A stretch of 64,000 bases of DNA from Gammaproteobacteria bacterium (GTDB taxonomy: Bacteria; Pseudomonadota; Gammaproteobacteria; Ga0077536), in the NCBI GenBank assembly GCA_024234975.1, contig JACKNH010000005.1, positions 310,001 through 374,000 on the forward strand, read 5' to 3'. This document shows, in pieces, positions 7,757-17,107 of the stretch. Below the pieces are notes generated by a model that did no database searches, had not been told where the DNA came from, and saw nothing but the letters and a program-made list of their open reading frames with translations. The first letter of the stretch is position 1. Every line of letters begins with the position of its first letter. The position numbers and the translations under genes are program-made.

Positions 7757-9193
7757 TCAGTCCTCGACCACCCAGGTGTCCTTGCTGCCGCCACCCTGGG
7801 AGGAATTCACTACGATAGAGCCTTTCGGCAGCGCGACGCGCGTCAGCCCGCCGGCGGTCACATAATTGGATTGCCCCTGCAGACTGAACGGGCGCAAATC
7901 GACGTGGCGAGGCTGAATCTCGCGGCCGCAGACAGTAGGCACCGTCGACAACGTGATAATGGGCTGCGCGATATAGTTGCGCGGATCAGCCTTGATCCGG
8001 CGCGCAAATTCCTCGCGTTCCTTGCTCGACGCCTGGTTCCCCACCAGCATGCCGTAACCGCCGGATTCATTGGCGGGTTTGACCACCAGCTTGTCGAGGT
8101 TCGCCAGCACGTGGTCGCGTTCGAGCTTGTCCCAGCAGGCATAGCTCGGCACGTTGGCCAGGATTGCATCCTCGCCAAGGTAGTATTTGATCATCTGTGG
8201 CACGTAGGTGTAGACGACCTTGTCGTCCGCCACGCCGGCGCCCGGCGCGTTGGCCAGCGCAACGTTGCCTGCCAGCCAGGCACGCATCAACCCTATGCAG
8301 CCCAGTACCGAATCCTTTTCGAAGGTTTCCGGGTCGAGAAACAGGTCATCCACCCGCCGATAGATGACATCGACACGGGACAACCCTTCGATCGTCTTCA
8401 TGTAAACGCAGTCATCATCGCCCACGACGAGATCGCTGCCTTCCACCAGTTCCGCACCCAGACGCTGGGCGAGGAAGGCGTGTTCGAAATAGGCAGAGTT
8501 GTAGATGCCAGGCGTCAGCACAACGATTTCCGGATAACGCGAAGGACGCGGCGATAGCGAAGCCAGCGTGTTGAACAGGTTATTCGAGTAGTCGTCTACC
8601 GGCAGAATGTTGAAGTTATCGAACAGTTCGGGAAATACGCGCTTGGTCAGCCGCCGGTTTTCCAGCATATAGGACACACCGGAGGGCACCCGCAGGTTGT
8701 CTTCCAGCACGTAAACGGTGCCATCCTTGTCGCGGATGAGGTCCGAACCACAGATGTGCGCCCAGACGCCGTACATCGGTTTGACGCCTTCGCACTGCTT
8801 GCGATAGTTCTTGGACTTGGCCAGCAGCTCGGCTGGAATGACCTTGTCCTTGAAGATGCGCTGGTCGTTGTACACATCGTTGATGAACATGTTCAGCGCC
8901 GTCAGTCGCTGAACCAGGCCCTGCTCGATACGCCGCCATTCGCTGGCGCGAATCACGCGCGGAATGACGTCGTAAGGCCAGTCACGATCGATGTTCTCGC
9001 CTTCACTGTAGACCGTGAAGCTGATGCCCAGGGCGCGGATGGTAAGGTCGGCGGCGCGCTTGCGCTCGAGAACCTCCTCGCGTGGCATGCGCCGCAGATA
9101 CTGCAAGAGTTTCCCGGTATGGGGCCTGGCACGACCGCCCCGGGCGAGCAACTCGTCGAAGGCGATGTTGTTCTGATAGCCTGAAAACCGCAT
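7757..9193 (-). CDS. circularly permuted ATP-grasp protein (type 2)
   Basis: A 478-residue protein with the permuted ATP-grasp fold (carboxylate-amine or thiol ligase superfamily). Visible family blocks are the N-terminal GGRARPHTGKLLQYL, the central LEDNLRVPSGVSYMLENR (shared with glutathionylspermidine synthase-like proteins) and C-terminal VVKPANESGGYGMLVG. The start at 9193 (MRFSGYQNN) matches the family better than the GTG five codons earlier at 9208. It lies upstream of the alpha-E gene in one operon and convergent to Anbu. A peptide-forming ligase is expected, but the substrate is unknown. Confidence 0.9.
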   Translation of the reverse strand: MRFSGYQNNIAFDELLARGGRARPHTGKLLQYLRRMPREEVLERKRAADLTIRALGISFTVYSEGENIDRDWPYDVIPRVIRASEWRRIEQGLVQRLTALNMFINDVYNDQRIFKDKVIPAELLAKSKNYRKQCEGVKPMYGVWAHICGSDLIRDKDGTVYVLEDNLRVPSGVSYMLENRRLTKRVFPELFDNFNILPVDDYSNNLFNTLASLSPRPSRYPEIVVLTPGIYNSAYFEHAFLAQRLGAELVEGSDLVVGDDDCVYMKTIEGLSRVDVIYRRVDDLFLDPETFEKDSVLGCIGLMRAWLAGNVALANAPGAGVADDKVVYTYVPQMIKYYLGEDAILANVPSYACWDKLERDHVLANLDKLVVKPANESGGYGMLVGNQASSKEREEFARRIKADPRNYIAQPIITLSTVPTVCGREIQPRHVDLRPFSLQGQSNYVTAGGLTRVALPKGSIVVNSSQGGGSKDTWVVED

Positions 9194-9403
9194 GGCGCCA
9201 ACGTACACCCGGTAAAAAACCGTGTCAATTCAACTCTATTGACGTCATCGGCCGCACCACAACAGGGCATATGCCGTGGAGCACGTTCGTGCGTACGCAC
9301 CTGAGTTCCAGACTGACATTTAACCCCTGCTAAACCCGGTTTGGAGTAGTTTGACTATACTGGGCGCGCGGAGAATTGCGTGACGACGACGGAGGGCGGA
9401 CGG

Positions 9404-10681
9404 ATGAATTCGGTGATCGCAAGGCGGTCTGTGGTGCTTGCAGCGGTAACGATGTTGATGGGCGTTCGGGCGATGGCGCAAGGCTATGAGACCGACCCGC
9501 AATTTGTCGCTGGCACGCTGGTCGGCGCGGAAAAATTGTTCGGCGATCACTACCGGCTTGCAGCGTTGGTGCCAGTGCAAGGCTTTCAATACCAGTTTTC
9601 GATTGAGTCCGATTTCGGCGAGTTCACCGCGGAAAGCCAACGCATGCTCGATGTGCGTTTGATTGAAATTGCCGCGCTGGCTGAACTCAAGCAGACCACC
9701 GGCAGCGAAGCATTCGCCAATGCGCTCGCACATGCCGCGACCGGTCCTTACCGTACCGCGGTCAGTTTCGTTTCCCACCCGGTGGAGACGATCACCGGCA
9801 TTCCCGGCGGGGTGGGACGTTTCCTCAAAGGCATCACGCGCAGCGGCAGCAAAGCGGTGAACGGCAATCAGCAATCTGCACAGAATGAGCAGGCCCCGGC
9901 TGAAGGTGTTGAACAAACTTCAACGAGTAACGACAGCGATCCCGTGCGCAGCCTGTTGGGCGCAAACTCGGCCAAGCGCCGCCTGGCGCGCGAACTCAAC
10001 GTCGATCCCTATTCGGACAACACCGCCTTGCAGGAAGAACTGGAACGCGTGGCGTGGGCCAGCACGGCCGGTGGCCTCGTCGTTCGCTTCGCGGTCCCCG
10101 GTGTCACCGAAATCGGCTATCTGGCGGATGTTGAAAACCTGGTGTGGAATGTTTCTCCGGCTGAACTCGAAGCGTTGAATGCGGAAGCCTTGAAATTGAT
10201 GGGGGTTGAGGAATCGGCGCAGCAGGCGTTGTTTGCCAACGCCAGTTTTTCACCCACGCTGGTGACTTCGCTTGTTCACGCGCTGGCGGGTATCGATTTG
10301 CCAGGCGGTCAGCAGGCCGTGGTAGAACTCGCAGCCCGGGCGGATTCGCCGGCAGCCGCCCGGTTTGTCACCGATTCGGTGAACATGTTGCACCACTACC
10401 ATCGGGAAAAAATGCCTCTCGCCGCGGTCACGGTTCGCGAGTCGCTGGTGTTTGGCACCAACAACGCGAAGACGATCGTGTTGCCGTTACCGGTGGATTA
10501 CCTCAGCTGGAATGCTGACATCGACGTCGCACTCGGCACGCTGGAATCCGTGGCGTCGGCCCGTGAGATGCTGGTCGGTGGCAGCACTTCCAATGTCGCC
10601 TCCGAGGTGCTGACCGCGCGTGGATGGACGCTGAGTCCGGGTGCGTTTGCGCTTCTGGAGGGCACCGAAACCTCGCAGTGA
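9404..10681 (+). CDS. secreted protein of unknown function
   Basis: A 425-residue product beginning with a signal peptide (basic RR, hydrophobic core, AMA-Q cleavage site). The start is the ATG at 9404, with GGAGGGCGGA immediately before it. The mature part has an N-terminal region with EKLFGDHYRLAALVPVQGF, a region with GIPGGVGRFLKGI, and a Q/N/S-rich low-complexity stretch (~155-190), then an Ala/Leu-rich helical C-terminal half. I recognise no named domain or catalytic motif. It ends 11 bases from the convergent adenylate-forming enzyme at 10693. Confidence 0.75.
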   Translation: MNSVIARRSVVLAAVTMLMGVRAMAQGYETDPQFVAGTLVGAEKLFGDHYRLAALVPVQGFQYQFSIESDFGEFTAESQRMLDVRLIEIAALAELKQTTGSEAFANALAHAATGPYRTAVSFVSHPVETITGIPGGVGRFLKGITRSGSKAVNGNQQSAQNEQAPAEGVEQTSTSNDSDPVRSLLGANSAKRRLARELNVDPYSDNTALQEELERVAWASTAGGLVVRFAVPGVTEIGYLADVENLVWNVSPAELEALNAEALKLMGVEESAQQALFANASFSPTLVTSLVHALAGIDLPGGQQAVVELAARADSPAAARFVTDSVNMLHHYHREKMPLAAVTVRESLVFGTNNAKTIVLPLPVDYLSWNADIDVALGTLESVASAREMLVGGSTSNVASEVLTARGWTLSPGAFALLEGTETSQ

Positions 10682-10692
10682 CGCACGGTGGT

Positions 10693-12057
10693 TCAAGGAT
10701 CAACGGCACAGATGAAGTCACGGAACTTGCCGTTGGCCTGCCGCGGAATGGATTCGACCTGCTGCAATTCCACGGTGAAGTAATCACCGAAGATGCCATG
10801 TACGCGCTCAACCAGTGTCGCTGATTCGTCCTTGGTCAGAGCGCGGCTGACGACCAATCGAATCAGTAGTGAATCCAATGTCCGCTGCTCGATCTGCAGC
10901 TGGCGGATTGCACCCACCCGCGTAAGGCTGCTGTAGCCGCGCGGCCACCGACGCGTCCCGTCGCGCAACACCATCGTGCCGCGCACCCGACCGAGTATCT
11001 CGCGGATGACGGGTAAACCACGGCCGCAGTCGCACGATTCTCCGGCCACGGCGAGATCGCCTGGCGCGTAACGCAGGAGCGGCGAGGCGAGGTTGTGCAA
11101 ATCGGTGACTACCACCTGCCCGGTTTCACCTGGCCGACACGGGCGGCCACTTTCATCGAGGATCTCAACAAAGACGTTTTCCGCCTGCACGTGGTAGTGA
11201 CGATGTTGCGGACATTGGGTGGCGATGAGCCCGAGTTCCATGGAACTGTACTGGTCCACCAGCTCCAGGCCGGTGGCTGCCAGGCATTTATCGCGCAGTT
11301 CCACGCTGACTGCTTCTCCCAACGTACGTATCTGTTGCAGTGAATCGGGCAGCACGTTGAACGAGGGCGCGTCGCCCAACAATAAATCCAGGTTGGATGG
11401 ATACGTCAGCAGCACTGCGGGTTGCCGTTGATGCAGCCAGCGCAGTTGTTGGTCGATGTCGGTGAAGACATCCAGCCCATGACTGCTGCCGGCAGGATAG
11501 ACATCCGACCAACGCGGGCGATCGAGATTGCCAGCGTCTCGCTGATAGCGGATATGACAGAAGGTGCCGCCAAGATCGCGCAGATGCCACAAGTGCGTAC
11601 GCACGTTGAGTGCGCGAAAGAACAACCGCGTGATGGTCGTACTGGCAAGTGTCACCGGCATGCCGGTTGAACCGGAGGTACTCACCCGTTGCAGCGGACG
11701 CTGCACCTCTGGCACGGATGTGGCAAACATCGCATCGCCAGCTTGCTGCACGGCTTCACGGGTCAGTATGGGCAGTGATTGCCAGCGTTCCAAATCAGGC
11801 GCGGTCTGCTGCCTGACCCAGGACGGCAACTGCGCATAGGCGGGAACGAATTCACGTGCATACGCGGCAATGATGCGCGCCTGTGCAAGTTGCCGCGCAA
11901 GCAGATCGGCGGGCCGCCACCATTGCGATTGTTCGAACTGGTACAACAGGCTGAACAATTGTGTATCCGCTTCGTCGACAAACGCCGGCCATGCCAGCGC
12001 CGGGTCTGTGCTCAGCGGAACGTCCTGGAACCTCGAAGCAGTTGTGTCATCGGCCAT
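10693..12057 (-). CDS. CapK/PaaK-like adenylate-forming enzyme
   Basis: A 454-residue member of the phenylacetate-CoA ligase/CapK branch of the ANL superfamily. The ATP-binding loop STSGSTGMPV is near residue 129. QYSSMELGLIATQCP is the A5-like motif, RYAPGDLAV the A7/A8 region, and PRQANGKFRDF carries the A10 Lys. It should activate a carboxylate as acyl-AMP, transferring it to CoA or another acceptor. No acyl carrier protein or ring-degradation gene is nearby, so neither acid nor acceptor can be named. Monocistronic, divergent from the aldo/keto reductase at 12164. Confidence 0.8.
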   Translation of the reverse strand: MADDTTASRFQDVPLSTDPALAWPAFVDEADTQLFSLLYQFEQSQWWRPADLLARQLAQARIIAAYAREFVPAYAQLPSWVRQQTAPDLERWQSLPILTREAVQQAGDAMFATSVPEVQRPLQRVSTSGSTGMPVTLASTTITRLFFRALNVRTHLWHLRDLGGTFCHIRYQRDAGNLDRPRWSDVYPAGSSHGLDVFTDIDQQLRWLHQRQPAVLLTYPSNLDLLLGDAPSFNVLPDSLQQIRTLGEAVSVELRDKCLAATGLELVDQYSSMELGLIATQCPQHRHYHVQAENVFVEILDESGRPCRPGETGQVVVTDLHNLASPLLRYAPGDLAVAGESCDCGRGLPVIREILGRVRGTMVLRDGTRRWPRGYSSLTRVGAIRQLQIEQRTLDSLLIRLVVSRALTKDESATLVERVHGIFGDYFTVELQQVESIPRQANGKFRDFICAVDP

Positions 12058-12163
12058 CGCGGCAGGCTCGCGCTCAATGCAGTGTGATACATCGCAATGC
12101 TATGGCCAAACCCGGTTTGATGAGGCACATTAGCCGCCGGGATCATAGCCGCAGGAGAGTGAC

Positions 12164-13111
12164 ATGCAAACGCGCGAACTGGGTCAATCCGGGATCAAGG
12201 TTGCACCGCTGGCATTCGGCGGCAACGTATTCGGCTGGACAGCGGATGAGGCCACGTCATTCACACTGCTGGACAGGTTCGTCGATGCCGGTTTGAATCT
12301 GGTTGATACGGCGGATGTCTACTCACGCTGGATCCCCGGCCATGTGGGGGGCGAATCGGAAACCATTATCGGCAAATGGTTGCGCCAGAGCGGCAAGCGC
12401 GACCGCGTCGTCATCGCCACCAAGTGCGCGATGGAAATGGGCGAAGGTGAGTCGGGCTTGTCCCGCGCCTATATCATGCGCGCGGTAGAGCGTTCGTTGC
12501 AGCGGCTGCAGACCGACTATATTGATCTCTACCAGTCGCACCGCGACGACGAAAACACGCCGCAGGAAGAAACCCTCGGCGCGTATGCGGAGCTGATCGC
12601 CGCGGGCAAGGTCCGCGCCATCGGCGCATCGAATTTCTCCGCCGCGCGTCTGGCCGATGCTCTGGCCATCAGCGCACGTCTTGGCCTGCCGCGCTACGAA
12701 ACCCTGCAGCCCAATTACAACCTGTACGATCGCGCTGAGTTCGAGGCCGAGCTCGGGCCGCTGTGTGCGCGCGAAAAGATCGGCGTGATCCCCTATTTCT
12801 CCCTCGCCTGTGGTTTTCTGACCGGCAAGTATCGGACCGAGGCCGACCTCGAAGGCCGCCCGCGCGCCTACCGGGTGAAGGAAATGATGAATGCACGCGG
12901 GATGCGCATTCTTGCGGCGCTGGACGAGGCTGCGGCCGCGGTGAAAGCTTCACCTGCGCAAGTCGCGCTGGCGTGGCTGGTCTCCCATGGCGTGACGGCC
13001 CCGATCGCCAGCGCCACCTCCTTGACCCAGCTGGATGAATTGATTGGCTCGACGTCGCTCACGCTGCCCGCGGACGTCGTAGCCCGGCTCGATGCCGCGA
13101 GCGGCCCGTAA
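12164..13111 (+). CDS. aldo/keto reductase
   Basis: A 315-residue NADP(H)-dependent oxidoreductase of the (beta/alpha)8 AKR fold. Catalytic residues are visible: Asp and Tyr in DTADVYSRW, Lys in ATKC, His in YQSHRDD. The cofactor motif GASNFSAARL and a C-terminal ASATSLTQLDEL phosphate-binding block are present. GGAGAGTG lies upstream of the ATG at 12164. The substrate cannot be inferred; a second, more distant AKR lies at 16121. Confidence 0.92.
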   Translation: MQTRELGQSGIKVAPLAFGGNVFGWTADEATSFTLLDRFVDAGLNLVDTADVYSRWIPGHVGGESETIIGKWLRQSGKRDRVVIATKCAMEMGEGESGLSRAYIMRAVERSLQRLQTDYIDLYQSHRDDENTPQEETLGAYAELIAAGKVRAIGASNFSAARLADALAISARLGLPRYETLQPNYNLYDRAEFEAELGPLCAREKIGVIPYFSLACGFLTGKYRTEADLEGRPRAYRVKEMMNARGMRILAALDEAAAAVKASPAQVALAWLVSHGVTAPIASATSLTQLDELIGSTSLTLPADVVARLDAASGP

Positions 13112-13125
13112 CCGCTGCATGCCCC

Positions 13126-14967
13126 TCAGGCTGTAGAGCGATTGCGCCGGGCAATTAACAGCGCGGCGAGCAGTAACGCCAGCGCAGCACCGGTCAGGTT
13201 GAACCACCAGCCATGTAATAACAGGCATGCCCCGGCTGCAGCGGCGATCAGCCGTTGCAGCTCGGTCAGCGAAGTGTTGGCGAAACCGACAATAGCCATT
13301 GCCAGCAAGGCAACGCCCGCTGCCGCGGTAACGACGCCAACGATGATGTAAATCGCTGATCCCTGCAGCAGCAACGCCGGGTTGTACACGAACATGTATG
13401 GCAGCAGGAAGGCGATGCTGCCATAGGCGAACGCGGTCCATCCCGTACGATTGATGTCCGCATCCGCCAGACCCGCGGCGACGTAAGCCGAGATGGCGAC
13501 CGGTGGTGTAATGGTCGAGATACAGCCGAAGAAGAACACAAACAGGTGCGCGGGAAGTGTGGCGATGCCGAGTTGCCCCAGCGCTGGCGCGGCGACGGTG
13601 GCCAACACCAGGTAGACCGCTGTCGTTGGCAGTCCCATGCCGATCACGATGGCGACCAGCATGGTCAGGGCCAGCGCGATTAACGGCAGACCATGTGAGG
13701 CTGATACGATCAACAGCGCCAGTTTCGGGCCCAGACCGGTGAGGCTGATGGTGCCGGCGATCATGCCGGCTGCCGCACAGGCCAGCGTAATCGGTACCGT
13801 CGCCAATGTGCCACGGCTTATCGCACGTGCCACCCGCCGCAGTTGGTCCAGGTTGAGACTGCGGCGGCTGGCAATGTCACTGACAAGCAGTACCACAATC
13901 GCGGCGAATGCGGCCTTGATCGGCGAATAGCCATTGAAAACCATGACCAGCAACGTGGTGATCGGCAACACGAAGCGTCCGCCTGAAGCGATTCGCTCCT
14001 CGTTCGGATCCGGTTCCGCTGTTGTCGCCTGCAAGCCACGCCGTACCGCGCTGAATTGCACGACGACGAACAGGAACAGGAAGTACAGAATGGCGGGGAC
14101 CAATGCCGCACGCATGATCTGCAGGTAGGGCATTCCAAGCAACTCGGCCATGACAAACGCGGCGGCGCCCATGATGGGCGGCATGATCTGGCCGCCGGTT
14201 GATGATACGGCCTCGATGGCTGCGGCTTCGTGCGCGGCGTAGCCTTCGCGCTTCATCATTGGAATCGTGAACGTGCCGGCAATGGCGACGTTGCCGGCTG
14301 CCGAGCCCGATATCATCCCGATCAAGGCACTGAACAGGATGGCGCTCTTGGCGCCGGCAGCGCGTACGCCGCGGGTCAGTCGCCGTGCCAGCTTGAGGAA
14401 CCAGTCGCCGGCGCCGAACTCGTTCAGAAACGCGCCGAAGATACTGAACGTGATGATGTAAGTCGCCGCCACGCCCAGCGGAATACCGTAGACGCCTTCG
14501 GTGGTGAACGTCATGAAGGAAATCACGCGCTCGACCGAATTGCCGCGTCCGTGCAGCATGCCCGGCAGCCACGGGCTCAGCAGAGGGTAGAGCAGGAATG
14601 CCGCCGCGAGCAGCGTCAGCGCAAGGCCGAGCGCACGCTTCACCGCCACCAGAATCAACAGAATGATGAATGTCGCCACGCCGTAGTCCAGCATCGATGC
14701 ATCGCCGCCGGATCCGGTGATGTCACGCCAGCGTAGCAGCAGATACCACGAGGCCGCGGTCGCCGCGCTGGCGACAATGATGGAGACCACCGTCTGCCAT
14801 CGCCCGGCAGATTTCGGCAGACGTAAAAACGTCAGCAGCAACATGGCGCCGAGATGGACGATGTACAAATCGAGATTGGAGAGCACCAGCAGGCCGCCGG
14901 CGATGCACAGGTGAAAGGCGCCCAAGGCCAGCGCGGCGCCCTGCTCGATGTGAGACAAGCGGATCAT
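13126..14967 (-). CDS. TRAP transporter permease, fused 4TM/12TM
   Basis: A 613-residue integral membrane protein. The small (DctQ-like) and large (DctM-like) subunits are fused into one chain with many hydrophobic segments and the DctM signatures AALIGMISGSAAGNVAIAG and GGQIMPPIMGAAAF. It imports a solute using an ion gradient together with the binding protein encoded at 14964. The two genes overlap by 4 bases (ATGA), so they are translationally coupled. Fused permeases of this size are the usual partner of TAXI-type binding proteins. Confidence 0.93.
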   Translation of the reverse strand: MIRLSHIEQGAALALGAFHLCIAGGLLVLSNLDLYIVHLGAMLLLTFLRLPKSAGRWQTVVSIIVASAATAASWYLLLRWRDITGSGGDASMLDYGVATFIILLILVAVKRALGLALTLLAAAFLLYPLLSPWLPGMLHGRGNSVERVISFMTFTTEGVYGIPLGVAATYIITFSIFGAFLNEFGAGDWFLKLARRLTRGVRAAGAKSAILFSALIGMISGSAAGNVAIAGTFTIPMMKREGYAAHEAAAIEAVSSTGGQIMPPIMGAAAFVMAELLGMPYLQIMRAALVPAILYFLFLFVVVQFSAVRRGLQATTAEPDPNEERIASGGRFVLPITTLLVMVFNGYSPIKAAFAAIVVLLVSDIASRRSLNLDQLRRVARAISRGTLATVPITLACAAAGMIAGTISLTGLGPKLALLIVSASHGLPLIALALTMLVAIVIGMGLPTTAVYLVLATVAAPALGQLGIATLPAHLFVFFFGCISTITPPVAISAYVAAGLADADINRTGWTAFAYGSIAFLLPYMFVYNPALLLQGSAIYIIVGVVTAAAGVALLAMAIVGFANTSLTELQRLIAAAAGACLLLHGWWFNLTGAALALLLAALLIARRNRSTA

Positions 14968-15956
14968 GGTGTCGCGGTGCCCACCAGTTGCAGATGCGCC
15001 CGCCCGGCCGCAGGGTGCAAAGCCACCGGCAGGTCCAGGCTGTGGGCGGCATCGACATTGCGCAAGGCGGCGTGATGCCTGCCCAACTCGTCGAGGTGGC
15101 CATAAATGGCATTGGTCATTCGGTAGACCATGTCGTCCTCTGCGTCGGCCCGCACCAGCAGGACGTTGTCCACCGCCAGTACCGCGACCGGCGCCGGCAG
15201 GTCGTAACTTTTCGCTGGCAGATCGGTCACCCGGTAATACGGTTCGCGCTGCAGGAACCCGGCAAGACCGGGTTCGTCGGCGGCCAGCCCGACGAAGCGA
15301 ATATCACGCTTGGATTTCACTTCCATGATGGCCGATGCCGGGTACGCGGAGAGCGCGAATGCCGCATCGAGATTGCCGTCGCCGAGTTGGCTGAAACCAT
15401 CGGCGAACGACAGGTAATTCATCGTGACCTCGTTCTCCCCGATGCCATAGGCGGCCAGCAGCTTCACCACCAGCAGTTGCGTACCGCCACCGACGGCCCC
15501 TACCGCCAGTTTGCGACCGCGCAGATCGGCGATTGACTTGATCGGTGAATCCGCTCTGACAACGATGTGCAGCACGCTGGCATACAAAGCGCCCAATGCC
15601 GCTACCGGCATTGCCGACCGATACGGCGGCAGGCCGTTGGCCGCGAAATACGCAAGATCTATGTTGGATATGCCAAGTTCGATGTCGCCGCTCTGCAATA
15701 ACCTGGGGTTCTCCAGCGATCCGGCGGTGACCACCGGGAACATGCCATAACCTTCGGCATGCTCTGTAAAGACGGTAGCGATGCCCTGGCCAACGGGATA
15801 ATACGCGCCGCCAAGACTGGCCGTGCCGATACGCAATTCGTCCGGATAATCCCCTTGCGAACACGCAGCTAGTAGACAGACCGTCACCAGCGAAACCGCA
15901 ATGTGCAGGGCATGGCATGCGCGGGCAAGGAGAGAGCGGCGATGGCAACCGGTCAT
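14964..15956 (-). CDS. TAXI family TRAP transporter substrate-binding lipoprotein
   Basis: A 330-residue precursor with a lipobox CLLAAC at the end of its signal sequence, so it is probably membrane-anchored in the periplasm. The family hallmark RIGTASLGGAYYPVG follows, then GELGISN-like (DIELGISNIDLAYF) and DLRGRKLAVG. It captures the solute for the TRAP permease encoded immediately downstream. TAXI proteins have been linked to glutamate, 2-oxoglutarate or other small organic acids; the ligand here is unknown. Flanking AKR and SDR genes hint at an organic substrate but are not on the same transcript. Confidence 0.92.
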   Translation of the reverse strand: MTGCHRRSLLARACHALHIAVSLVTVCLLAACSQGDYPDELRIGTASLGGAYYPVGQGIATVFTEHAEGYGMFPVVTAGSLENPRLLQSGDIELGISNIDLAYFAANGLPPYRSAMPVAALGALYASVLHIVVRADSPIKSIADLRGRKLAVGAVGGGTQLLVVKLLAAYGIGENEVTMNYLSFADGFSQLGDGNLDAAFALSAYPASAIMEVKSKRDIRFVGLAADEPGLAGFLQREPYYRVTDLPAKSYDLPAPVAVLAVDNVLLVRADAEDDMVYRMTNAIYGHLDELGRHHAALRNVDAAHSLDLPVALHPAAGRAHLQLVGTATP

Positions 15957-16120
15957 AGCAGGTCAGTCTGGCAGTGGAGTGCGGATTATCTGCCGTCGCG
16001 GGTTGCGCTGCAAAGGTTGGTGGGGCCGCCGGCACGGATAGCCTGATAATCCTATCTGAACCATAATCGGGGCGCTTCGCATGCCGCGGGGCGCACTGAC
16101 CATCGAATCAGGAGACTTGC

Positions 16121-17095
16121 ATGCAATACGTGGCGCTGGGGCGTACCGGGTTGAAGGTTTCCCGGCTGTGTCTGGGGACGATGACCTTCGGTGACCCCTG
16201 TGACGAGGCGACCTCGTTTGCCATTCTGGATCGTGCACATGATGCCGGCGTCACTTTCATCGACACCGCCGACGCCTACCCGCTGGGCGCGACCGGGAGT
16301 CTGATTGGTGAGACCGAGCGCATCATCGGTCGTTGGCTGAGTGGACGCCGTCATGACGTCGTGCTCGCCACCAAGTGTTTTCATGCCACCGGGCCGCTAC
16401 CATTCCAGCGCGGCGCTTCCCGTCGACACATCTTTGAATCCGTGCATGCGTCGTTGAAGCGGTTGAATACTGACTTCATCGATCTGCTGGTGATGCACTC
16501 CTACGATGAGGACACACCCATCGAAGAGACGCTGCGCGCGCTCGATGATCTCGCCCGCGCCGGCAAGATCATGTACTACGGTTGTTCCAACTACACCGCC
16601 CCGCAACTGGCCGATGCGCTCGCGGTCGGCCACGCCCATGACCTGGATGGCATGGTGTCGCTGCAACCGCGCTACAACCTGGTCTACCGCGAGCCCGAGC
16701 GTGACCTGCTGCCCATCTGCCGGCGGATGAATATCGCGGTCACGCCGTACAATCCGTTGGCGGGCGGCGTGCTCGCAGGCAAGTATGTTTCCGCCGCCGA
16801 AGACCCGCAGGCGCAGACGCGTTTCGGCAAACCCGGCGTTGTCGGCCGCATCTATCGTGATCGCTACTGGAATCAGGCGCTGTTTGATCGGGTCGAGGCG
16901 ATCAAGCAACTTGCGCAGCAGTGGGGTATCGCATTGCCGACGCTGGCGGTGGCCTGGACGCTGGCGCAGCCGGCAGTGACGAGCACGATCATCGGCGCGA
17001 CACGGGTGGAACAGATGGAAACCACGCTGGCCGGGCTGGCGCTGCAGCTCGATGCCGAGCAATTGCGGGCGCTGGCGGCTATCACCAGTAACTGA
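16121..17095 (+). CDS. aldo/keto reductase
   Basis: A 324-residue AKR. The tetrad residues lie in DTADAYPLG (Asp, Tyr), ATKCF (Lys) and LVMHSYDE (His). The C-terminal IIGATRVEQME block binds the cofactor phosphate. It begins after GAATCAGGAGACTTGC, a good ribosome-binding site, and is followed after 12 bases by the SDR gene, so the two probably form an operon. It differs clearly in sequence from the AKR at 12164 and is not a recent duplicate. Confidence 0.92.
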   Translation: MQYVALGRTGLKVSRLCLGTMTFGDPCDEATSFAILDRAHDAGVTFIDTADAYPLGATGSLIGETERIIGRWLSGRRHDVVLATKCFHATGPLPFQRGASRRHIFESVHASLKRLNTDFIDLLVMHSYDEDTPIEETLRALDDLARAGKIMYYGCSNYTAPQLADALAVGHAHDLDGMVSLQPRYNLVYREPERDLLPICRRMNIAVTPYNPLAGGVLAGKYVSAAEDPQAQTRFGKPGVVGRIYRDRYWNQALFDRVEAIKQLAQQWGIALPTLAVAWTLAQPAVTSTIIGATRVEQMETTLAGLALQLDAEQLRALAAITSN

Positions 17096-17107
17096 CAGGG
17101 GGATGCA

